This document shows, one piece after another, positions 42,486 through 49,537 of a stretch of DNA of 64,000 nucleotides. The stretch's first letter is position 1, and each line of letters begins with the position of its first letter. A program made the translations under genes and the position numbers. Source of the stretch: Streptomyces durocortorensis (GTDB lineage: Bacteria > Actinomycetota > Actinomycetes > Streptomycetales > Streptomycetaceae); contig NZ_CP134500.1 of assembly GCF_031760065.1 (NCBI RefSeq), positions 3,782,001-3,846,000 on the forward strand. Reading direction: 5' to 3'. The notes beneath the pieces were generated by a model. The model was not told where the DNA came from and did not search any database. It saw only the letters and a list, made by a program, of their open reading frames with translations.

Positions 42486-43275
42486 CCTGTTCCCCCGCCC
42501 GCCGGGCCTGGCCGTGTTCCTCAACGCCGGTGACCCTCCGTTCGACGTGCTCGACGATGTCGCCGACATGCTGGACGAGCACGAGGTCGACGTTCTGGAG
42601 CTGGGGGTGCCGTTCCCCGACTCGATCAGCGACGGGCCGGTGATCCGCCGGTCCGCCGACCGGGCGCTCGCCGCCGGGACCGACCTCAAGGACGCACTCG
42701 CCTTCGTGGAGCGCTCCCGCAGCCGCCACCGCCACCTGCGGGTGGTCGTCCTCGCCGACTGGGCGCACACCGTCCGGCCCCGCTCGATGGCCCAGGTCAT
42801 CACGGCCGTCGCCGCATCCGGGGCGGCCGGGGTGCTCCTCCACGGAGCACCGCCCCGGGTCCGCCCGGACTTCTACGACCGGGCCGGTGCGGCCGGGCTG
42901 CCCGTCGTCACCACGTGCTACGCGACCTCGGCCCCCGGGATCGTGGCGGAGGCGGCGGCCCACGCCTCGGCCTACGTGTACCTGGTGACGCACTACGGCA
43001 CCAGCGGCTCCGGCCCGGCACCCGACCAAGGAGCGCTCCGCGCCCCCATCGACGCCCTGCGGACCCTGACGGACGTGCCCGTCGCCGCCGGGTTCGGGGT
43101 GCGCACGGCGGCCGACGTCGAGCGGGTGCACGCGGCGGGTGCGGACGCCGCCGTGGTCGGCAGCCCCGTCGTCGCCTGTGCCGAGGCAGCGCTCGTCGCG
43201 GGCCGCGATGTCGCCGCCGATCTCGGCGCCCTCGTCACCGGCCTCCGTCCCCACCACTCCCGCTCGTCCCTGTGA
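42478..43275 (+). CDS. Tryptophan synthase alpha-like lyase (TrpA homologue)
   Basis: This 265-residue TIM-barrel protein keeps both catalytic residues of TrpA, Glu41 (LELGVPF) and Asp52 (SDGP), eleven residues apart as in the family. Loop 6 reads THYGTSG rather than the usual GVTG. TrpA splits indole-3-glycerol phosphate into indole and glyceraldehyde phosphate, normally passing indole to TrpB. No trpB is present, so it may release free indole, as maize BX1 does, or cleave a related indole-like glycerol phosphate. It is placed between trpD-like and ectC-like genes. Confidence 0.85.
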   Translation: MSDLFPRPPGLAVFLNAGDPPFDVLDDVADMLDEHEVDVLELGVPFPDSISDGPVIRRSADRALAAGTDLKDALAFVERSRSRHRHLRVVVLADWAHTVRPRSMAQVITAVAASGAAGVLLHGAPPRVRPDFYDRAGAAGLPVVTTCYATSAPGIVAEAAAHASAYVYLVTHYGTSGSGPAPDQGALRAPIDALRTLTDVPVAAGFGVRTAADVERVHAAGADAAVVGSPVVACAEAALVAGRDVAADLGALVTGLRPHHSRSSL

Positions 43276-43309
43276 CCGATTTCCCCACCCCTGTGAGAGG
43301 AGCGATCCG

Positions 43310-43684
43310 ATGATCGTGCGAGACCTGGAGAACGTCACCACCGTGGACTGGGGCAACGGCCTCAGCCGTCGCTTCCTGCTGGAGGCCGACGGAGTCGGCT
43401 ACTCCGTCACCGACACCATCGTGCGCGCCGGCACGAAGTCGCTGCTGGAGTACCGCCGTCACCTGGAGACCTGCTACTGCATAGAGGGCTCCGGCGAGGT
43501 CGTCGCCCTCGACGGCACGTCGTACCGCATCACCCCGGGCACGCTCTACTCGCTCGACCAGCACGACGCCCACTACCTCATCGCCGACCCCGACACCGAC
43601 CTGCGCCTCGTGTGCGTGTTCTCTCCCGCCCTCCGGGGCGACGAGCAGCACAGCCTCGACGCCTCTTCCGCCTCCGCCTACTGA
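43310..43684 (+). CDS. Ectoine-synthase-like cupin (EctC family)
   Basis: The ATG follows GAGAGGAG. The 124-residue protein matches EctC in length and pattern. Metal ligands of EctC are Glu, Tyr and His, and they are found here at E53 (HLETCYCIEG), Y80 (PGTLYSL) and H88 (DQHDAHYL). EctC closes N-acetyldiaminobutyrate to ectoine by losing water. The genes for the other ectoine enzymes are absent, so this is a repurposed cyclase or a product-tailoring enzyme. Its substrate is unknown. Confidence 0.85.
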   Translation: MIVRDLENVTTVDWGNGLSRRFLLEADGVGYSVTDTIVRAGTKSLLEYRRHLETCYCIEGSGEVVALDGTSYRITPGTLYSLDQHDAHYLIADPDTDLRLVCVFSPALRGDEQHSLDASSASAY

Positions 43685-43695
43685 GGGACAAGGCC

Positions 43696-44832
43696 ATGCG
43701 TACCTGGGACGAAGAACAGCTCGCGCTGCGCGAGGGCATGGAGTTGTGGTGCCGTGACCTCGCCGACGTCGAACCCGGCACCGCCGAGACCGGGCTGCCA
43801 CCGGAGGCGTGGAAGCTGGTCCGCTCCTCGGGCGTGCTCGGCCTGCCCTTCGATCCCGCCCGGGGCGGGGCCGGAGTCGACCTGCTCACCACCATGTTCG
43901 TGCTGGAGGCCCTGGGCAAGGGGTGCCGCGACGGAGGACTCAGCTTCTCCGTCGCGACCACCCTGTGCAGCACCGGGGTCCCGCTCCAGCACTTCGGGAC
44001 CGACGAGCAGAAGGACCGGTATCTGACCCGGCTGTGTTCGGGCGACCTGATCGGCGCCCACGCCATCAGCGAGCCCGACACCGGGTCGGACGCCCTGAGC
44101 ATGCGGACGAACGCCGTCCGCGACGGTGACCACTTCGTGCTCAACGGCACGAAGAGCTTCGTGACCAACGGGCCCGTGGCCGACGTGGTCGTCGTCTACG
44201 CCTGCACCCGGCCCGGCGGCGGCCCCCTCGGCATCACCGCCTTCCTGGTCGACACGGACACCCCCGGCTTCTCGGCCGGCCGGCCGCTCAAGAAGATGGG
44301 CCTGACGTCCTCCCCGATGAGCGAGCTGTACTTCGACGACTGCCGGGTGCCCGCGGACCGGGCCATCGGCGGGATCGGGCGGGGCTATCTGCTGCTCGAA
44401 CACGTCATGAAGTGGGAGATCCTCTGCTCCTTCATCATCAACGTCGGCGAGATGCAGCACCGGTTCGACCGCTGTCTCGAATACGCCCGTACGCGGACGC
44501 AGTTCGGCAAGCCGATCGGCTCGTACCAGGCGATCTCCCACAAGCTGGTCGACATGCGCATCCGGCTGGAGACGGCGCGCCGGTGGCTCTACGACACCGC
44601 CGAGCGGCTCGTCGCCGGAGAGGACGTCACGATGGACGTGGCGATCAGCAAGCTGCTGACCAGCGAGGCCAACGTGGCCTCGGGGCTGGCGGCCATCCAG
44701 GTCTTCGGCGGCAACGGCTACATGTCGGAGTACGGCCTCGACCGGGAGCTGGCCAACGCCGTGGGCAGCACCCTCTATTCGGGTACGACGGAGATCCAGT
44801 ACAACCGGATCTCCTCGCTGCTGGGGATGTGA
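43696..44832 (+). CDS. Prolyl-carrier dehydrogenase-like acyl-CoA dehydrogenase
   Basis: The 378-residue flavoprotein has the acyl-CoA dehydrogenase fold, with ISEPDTGSDA near residues 123-132, LNGTKSFVTNG near 148-158, and a C-terminal FGGNGYMSEYGLDRELANA block (near 335-353). It resembles RedW, PigA and PltE, which oxidise prolyl-S-carrier to pyrrolyl-2-carboxyl-S-carrier. With the ligase and carrier genes this forms the full three-gene pyrrole set. The substrate is inferred from the set. It starts behind AAGG, 11 bases after the cupin stop. Confidence 0.9.
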   Translation: MRTWDEEQLALREGMELWCRDLADVEPGTAETGLPPEAWKLVRSSGVLGLPFDPARGGAGVDLLTTMFVLEALGKGCRDGGLSFSVATTLCSTGVPLQHFGTDEQKDRYLTRLCSGDLIGAHAISEPDTGSDALSMRTNAVRDGDHFVLNGTKSFVTNGPVADVVVVYACTRPGGGPLGITAFLVDTDTPGFSAGRPLKKMGLTSSPMSELYFDDCRVPADRAIGGIGRGYLLLEHVMKWEILCSFIINVGEMQHRFDRCLEYARTRTQFGKPIGSYQAISHKLVDMRIRLETARRWLYDTAERLVAGEDVTMDVAISKLLTSEANVASGLAAIQVFGGNGYMSEYGLDRELANAVGSTLYSGTTEIQYNRISSLLGM

Positions 44833-44834
44833 CC

Positions 44835-45539
44835 GTGCTGCTCAAGGTGTGCGGCGCCACCAGCCGCGAGGAGATCGCCCTGGTCGGGGCCGCGGGCGCC
44901 GACCTCATCGGCCTGTGGCACGGGGTCCCCGGCGGCCCCGCCGACCTGCCCTTCGGCCGTTTCGCGGATCTGGCGGAGGCGTGCCGCACCGTGGAGGTGC
45001 CCGCGGCGCGGCCCGCACCGGAACCGATGCTGGTCACCTTCCTGCGGGACCCGGCCGCCATCGTGGACGCCGCCCGCGCCGCGGGCGTGCGGTGGCTCCA
45101 GCTGCACGGCTACCAGCCCCCGGCCGTGGTGGCCGCCATCAAACGGGGGCGGCCCGAGGCCACTGTGGTCAAGGTCCTCCACGTCAACGGCGACACCTGC
45201 GCCGAGCGCCCGCTGCTGGCCTCGTACGAACGGGCCGGGACCGACCTGTTCCTGTTCGACGCCACGAGTGCGCAGGGGCGGGTCGGGAGCACCGGCCTGT
45301 CGCTCGACCCCGACGTGGTGATCGACCTGGCCGAGGCGGTGACGCGGCCGTTCCTCCTCGCCGGGGGCATCTCGGCCGCCAACCGCCCGCGCTACGAGAA
45401 GGCCGCCTCCCACCCCCGCTTCGCCGGCATCGACGTCGATACGGCGGCACGGAACGGGACGGGAGCGTTCTGCGCCGAGAGCATCGGCGGCATCCGGCAC
45501 GCGTGGCGTGCTGTCCCCGAAGTCGAGGAGGCCGTCTGA
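44835..45539 (+). CDS. Diverged phosphoribosylanthranilate isomerase (TrpF-like)
   Basis: The GTG start two bases after the dehydrogenase stop gives 234 residues. Catalytic Cys6 (KVCGAT) and Asp142 (LFLFDATS) are kept, so an Amadori rearrangement is likely. The usual GFVF...SPR segment, which carries the arginine contacting anthranilate carboxylate, reads GLWHGVPGG. The phosphate loop GVDVSSG reads GIDVDTA. These changes agree with a non-standard aryl amine. Its stop shares one base with the next start codon. Confidence 0.85.
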   Translation: MLLKVCGATSREEIALVGAAGADLIGLWHGVPGGPADLPFGRFADLAEACRTVEVPAARPAPEPMLVTFLRDPAAIVDAARAAGVRWLQLHGYQPPAVVAAIKRGRPEATVVKVLHVNGDTCAERPLLASYERAGTDLFLFDATSAQGRVGSTGLSLDPDVVIDLAEAVTRPFLLAGGISAANRPRYEKAASHPRFAGIDVDTAARNGTGAFCAESIGGIRHAWRAVPEVEEAV

Positions 45540-46255
45540 TGGCGTCAGCGTTCCCGGACGCCCTGATGGGCGCCGACCGTCCCGTGATCATGGAGCTCAA
45601 GCCCCGCTCGGCCAACGGCGAGGACCTGTTCCGCGGCCGGTCGCCGGCCGAGATCGTGGCCCGTTACGAGGCCGTCGGCGCCCCCTGCCTCTCGGTCGTC
45701 ACCGGCCGCTGGTTCGGGGGCGACGCCGACCTCCTGGCCGAGGTGGTCACGTGCACCGGACTGCCCGTTCTGCAGAAGGACTTCATCACCAAGGAGGGCC
45801 AGCTGCGGGCGGCCCGCGACCTGGGCGCGTCCGCGGTGCTGCTCACCGCGGCGCTGCTGCCGAGGGCGGCGCTGGCGCGGCTGGCCGAACGAGCCCTCGC
45901 GCTCGGCCTCACCCCGTTCATCGAGGTGGCCTCTCCCGCCGAGGTCGAGGCCCTCCCCTCGGGCGAGGGCTGCGTGGTGGCCGTCAACAACAGGGACATC
46001 CGCAACCGCGAGCGCGGGGACGCCGACCTGGACCGCAGCCATCGGCTGCTGCCGTCCGTGCGGCTGACGGGGACGCCGTGCCCCGTCAGCGCCAGCGGTA
46101 TCGACGACGCACGGGCGGCGGCCGGACTGCTCAGTGCCGGTTACGCCGGGCTGCTGGTCGGAACCCACCTGCTGCGGGCAGGCCACCTGGAGTCGTGGTG
46201 CGAGGAGCTCGATCAACTGCGTCGCACGACGCCCGCGCCACGTCCAGGGGGGTGA
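45539..46255 (+). CDS. Diverged indole-3-glycerol phosphate synthase (TrpC-like), N-terminally short
   Basis: The 238-residue barrel keeps Glu19 and Lys21 (IMELKPRS), the catalytic lysine of QKDFI, the Glu of FIEVA and the Asn of AVNNRD. The usual PVAESGI is PVSASGI, so a conserved Glu is lost, although the Ser stays. Only about 16 residues precede the first strand, so the 40-residue N-terminal helix that caps the substrate in normal IGPS is missing. It should carry out a ring-closing decarboxylation on a modified substrate. The last 125 bases overlap the end of the convergent regulator gene. Confidence 0.83.
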   Translation: MASAFPDALMGADRPVIMELKPRSANGEDLFRGRSPAEIVARYEAVGAPCLSVVTGRWFGGDADLLAEVVTCTGLPVLQKDFITKEGQLRAARDLGASAVLLTAALLPRAALARLAERALALGLTPFIEVASPAEVEALPSGEGCVVAVNNRDIRNRERGDADLDRSHRLLPSVRLTGTPCPVSASGIDDARAAAGLLSAGYAGLLVGTHLLRAGHLESWCEELDQLRRTTPAPRPGG

Positions 46256-49184
46256 GCGACAGCTCGTCCCACTCGACGGCATAGGGGACCCCCAGCTCGT
46301 TGGCCGCGGCGATCACCCGGGCGGCGAGGTCGTTGGCCGCGAGGCACCGCTGACCCGCGATCAGGGCACGGGCGACCCGCAGGGGCCGCTCCTGGTCATA
46401 GGGGTCCAGCTCCATGGCCGACTCAAGCCGGTCCATGGCCTCCTCCATGTCGTCCTCCTCCAGGGCGGCCATCAGGACGACGTCGATCAGGCCCAGCACC
46501 CGCTGGCGGACGACCTCGCGGCGCTGGGCGATGCGGTTGTCGTAGAGGTCGTCGGGGAGCAGCGGCCCGGTGAAGGCGGCCACGGCGACGCGCGCACGCG
46601 AGACGCGCTCGTCGTCCTGCGCGGCGGCGACGGCCCGCGCCAGGTCCTCGAACGCGTGCAGGTCGACCTTGCACGAGGGCAGGCACAGCAGTTGCCCGCG
46701 GCGGTTGACGAGCGGGCCGTAAGTGGCGCGGGCCCGGGTCAGGACGTTCTTGAGGCGCCGCTGGCCGACTCCCGGCATCTCGTTGGGCCAGAGCATCTCG
46801 ACCATGCTCTCGACCCGTACGGAACCGCCGGCCAGTACGAGGTACTTCACCAGTTCGCTGGCCCGGCCGGACCCGTGGAGCACCGTGTGGCCCTGGCGGA
46901 CCTCGAACCCGCCGAGGACACGCACCTCGTAGCGGCCGCCGTTGGCCGGGGCACCGGTCCGGGCGGCCGGGGGCAGCCGGATGGCCGACCGCAGGACGTC
47001 GACGACGCAGTGCTCACGACGGTCGAGCAGGTCGGGGTGGCCGAGGCTGGCCGCCCGGTCGAGGGCGATCTGAAGGCACTGGTCGGCGTCCTCGACGCGG
47101 CCGACGGCGTGGCGGGCGTAACCCGTGAGCAGTTCGGCCTTCCAGCGAAGGCAGGGTGCGATCTCGCCGTCCTCCAGCATGCGTTGCAGGGTGTCGGCGG
47201 CCTCCGGCTCGCCCCGGCGGGCGCCGATGAACGCCTCGGTCAGCGCCAGGGTCACCGGGTCCTCGACACGGTGCTCGCGGGCGGCGGTGAGCAGCCGGGC
47301 CGAAGCCGCCTCGGCCCCCACCGCGGCGCAGGCGTCGGCGGCCTCGCAGAGGAACAGCAGACCGTCGCTGTGGTGGATCATCATCTGGCCCAGGTGGGCC
47401 TCGGCCTGGGCCAGATGCTTCAGCACCCCGGACATGTCGTGGTCGTTGGCCGCCACGATCAGGCGGGTCCAGGCCGCGTGTCCTGCCACCCAGTCGATGC
47501 GCAGCAGCTCGGCGAGCCGGATGGCGTCGTCGAGAAGGGCGAGCGACCGGCCGGCCTCCCCGCCGAGCGCCAGCAGCCTGGCCTCCATGATCAGGCACAG
47601 CATGCGGTCGAACTGCGTCTCGCTGCTGCTGCCGAGCCTGCGCAGCAGCATGGCGCCCTCGCCGGTCTTGCCCATGGCGGACAGGACCTGGGTGGCGAGC
47701 CCCCGCTGGACCGCCGCCACCCGGGCGGGCTCGCCGAGCTCGCCCCAGGTGATGGCCGCCTGGCGCATGGCGTTCTCCGCCCGGTGCAGGCTCGGTCCGT
47801 CGGGGCGGTCGGACAGGGCCACGCCCAGGGCTTCGAGCAGGCTGGCCTGGGCACGGGTGCCCTCGGCGGTCCCTTCGAGGAGCCGCTCGACCTGGGTGAG
47901 CGCGTCGGCGTCGCGCAGCAGCGCCCGCTGGATCAGCCAGTCGCTCTCGACCTCGACGGCGAGATCGTCGTCGGCGCTCCGCTCGCGTACGACGCGCAGG
48001 GCCCGGCCGATGACCTCGCGCTCCTCGGCGAGCTGGCCGAGGTTGCGGTGGGTCCGGGCCAGGTGCAGCAGAACCTGGGGTGCGGCATCGGCCGCGGGCC
48101 CGAGGCGGGCCATCAGGTGGATGAACTCGAACGGGTCGAGCTGGTTGATGCGTGAGGTGGGCAGTTTGGCGATGAGCGTGGCCGCCTGCTCGGGGTCGCC
48201 GCTGCCGACCAGGACACTGGCCGCGGCCAGTTCCGCGCCCTGGGACGTCAGCAGGGGGGCGGCCTTCCGGGCGACGGCCGGTTCGAGTGGTGCGAGCGCG
48301 GCCAGCGTCTCCCTCGACTCGTCGCACAGCCGCGACCAGCCGTCGGCGCCGACGGCGAACGGAATGCCTGCCTGGATGAGGCGCCGTAGCAGCCCCGGGT
48401 GGCCGAGACCTTCGACGAGGATGTCGTTGACCAGGGGGAACGCAGCCAGTTGGACCAGCATGTGACGGTCGGTCGGGTCCAGGTCGGCGGCGTAGTGGTC
48501 CATCAACTGGCGGATCAGGCCGGGGTGCCGGAGCAGCACGGCGGCGGCCGCCATCCGGTCGGATGCCCGGGCGAGCCGGCGCAGCATCACGACCAGCAGG
48601 GCCACCCAGCCGCCCGACAGGTCGTAGAGGGTGGTGGCGAGCCGTTCGCCGTCCTCGTCGCCGAGCTCCATACGGGCGAGGGCGTCGGCCTCCTCCGGTG
48701 CGAGGCGCAGGTCCTGGGTGTTGAAGCGTTCGGCGGTGCCCCGGAACTCCATGGCCGCGAGCGGCGTGGGCAGCAAGCGGCTGCTGACCAGGATGCGCAG
48801 CGACGGCCTGCTGTCCTGCGCGAGGTCGGCCAGCCAGGCCGCGGCGTCGTCGGTGAGCGCTTCGGCGTTGTCGACGATCAGGAGGCCCGGTCCGGTCGGT
48901 GTGGCCAGCAGCTCGCCGATGCCTCCGGTGAGGTCGATGGCCGGGGTGCGCGGCCGGCCGGTCGGCCGGCCGGCCGCTTCGAGGACGGTGGTGGTGAGTT
49001 CGTCGACGGTGACCGGATGGTCGCGCGGCAGCTGTACCTCCAGGCCGCCACCGGCACGGCTGCGGACCTGTTTGACCAGGACGCTCTTGCCGAACCCGCC
49101 GCCCGCCTCGATGAGGACCGAGCTCCTCGCGTTGAGAATCTCATCCACCAGCCGCTGACGTGAGACGAAAGGCACGCGCGCCAT
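46131..49184 (-). CDS. Large regulator: N-terminal ATPase, C-terminal SARP-type wHTH-BTAD module
   Basis: The ATG at 49184 follows AAAAGGGG at suitable spacing; the product has 1017 residues. A P-loop GGGFGKS near residues 28-34 and an Asp-box GLLIVDNAEAL near 98-108 mark an N-terminal STAND/MalT-type ATPase. A long helical TPR-like region spans about residues 250-740. An OmpR-type winged helix (YEVRVLGGFEV near 750) and a BTAD (about 840-985) end the protein. Usual SARPs have this module at the N-terminus, so the order is reversed. Its stop lies inside trpC (125-base convergent overlap). It probably controls the cluster. Confidence 0.85.
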   Translation of the reverse strand: MARVPFVSRQRLVDEILNARSSVLIEAGGGFGKSVLVKQVRSRAGGGLEVQLPRDHPVTVDELTTTVLEAAGRPTGRPRTPAIDLTGGIGELLATPTGPGLLIVDNAEALTDDAAAWLADLAQDSRPSLRILVSSRLLPTPLAAMEFRGTAERFNTQDLRLAPEEADALARMELGDEDGERLATTLYDLSGGWVALLVVMLRRLARASDRMAAAAVLLRHPGLIRQLMDHYAADLDPTDRHMLVQLAAFPLVNDILVEGLGHPGLLRRLIQAGIPFAVGADGWSRLCDESRETLAALAPLEPAVARKAAPLLTSQGAELAAASVLVGSGDPEQAATLIAKLPTSRINQLDPFEFIHLMARLGPAADAAPQVLLHLARTHRNLGQLAEEREVIGRALRVVRERSADDDLAVEVESDWLIQRALLRDADALTQVERLLEGTAEGTRAQASLLEALGVALSDRPDGPSLHRAENAMRQAAITWGELGEPARVAAVQRGLATQVLSAMGKTGEGAMLLRRLGSSSETQFDRMLCLIMEARLLALGGEAGRSLALLDDAIRLAELLRIDWVAGHAAWTRLIVAANDHDMSGVLKHLAQAEAHLGQMMIHHSDGLLFLCEAADACAAVGAEAASARLLTAAREHRVEDPVTLALTEAFIGARRGEPEAADTLQRMLEDGEIAPCLRWKAELLTGYARHAVGRVEDADQCLQIALDRAASLGHPDLLDRREHCVVDVLRSAIRLPPAARTGAPANGGRYEVRVLGGFEVRQGHTVLHGSGRASELVKYLVLAGGSVRVESMVEMLWPNEMPGVGQRRLKNVLTRARATYGPLVNRRGQLLCLPSCKVDLHAFEDLARAVAAAQDDERVSRARVAVAAFTGPLLPDDLYDNRIAQRREVVRQRVLGLIDVVLMAALEEDDMEEAMDRLESAMELDPYDQERPLRVARALIAGQRCLAANDLAARVIAAANELGVPYAVEWDELSLTPLDVARASCDAVDRAPRTTTPGGLPAAGGFRPAARRNRH

Positions 49185-49346
49185 ACGAGGCTGTCCCCTT
49201 TTTATGCCAGCTGAACCGGCGACCACGGGCCCCCCACCATCACGCCCGGGTGATCGGATTGTAAGCTAACACGAACTAACCGTGATCAAGCCAAAGTCCT
49301 GATCCAAGGAACCGCCCGAGATTTTGTACGGGTTGGCCACGACTGC

Positions 49347-49537
49347 TGTCACAGCCGCGGGCTTTGTGCGGTTCGGGCGCTCGGCCCCGTGTTGTCACGG
49401 CCGTTCGCCCGGGGCTGTGACGCCCGCGCATCCCGTGGTGTTACGGCCATTCGCCCTTGCTGTTACGGGTGTTCGGCCCCGGCGCTGTGACGCCTGTGCA
49501 CCCCGTGCTGTTACGGGCGGTCGCCCTGCTGTTACGG
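49347..49537. repeat. Nine degenerate ~23-bp repeats (TGTnACGG) between the two regulator genes
   Basis: TGTTACGG or a close variant begins at 49347, 49365, 49393, 49416, 49439, 49461, 49486, 49509 and 49530. From the third copy on the spacing is 21-25 bases, two helical turns. Each is usually followed by G(T/C)GTTCG. The array fills most of the 347-base gap (49185-49531), and the last copy overlaps the SARP gene stop. On the minus strand the gap also contains GTTAG at ten-base spacing (49267-49281). The array could be a binding array or a terminator-like structure. Confidence 0.75.

Noticed and set aside
43310..43684. A true ectoine biosynthesis locus
   Set aside because: No ectA, ectB or ectD lies nearby and the gene is embedded among Trp-like and loading genes.
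41436..46255. The primary tryptophan operon
   Set aside because: trpE, trpG and trpB are absent, the order is scrambled, and anthranilate-contact motifs are altered. It is more likely a specialised set.
49347..49537. A CRISPR array
   Set aside because: Repeats are short and degenerate, spacing is 18-28 bp with no unique spacers, and no cas gene is present.
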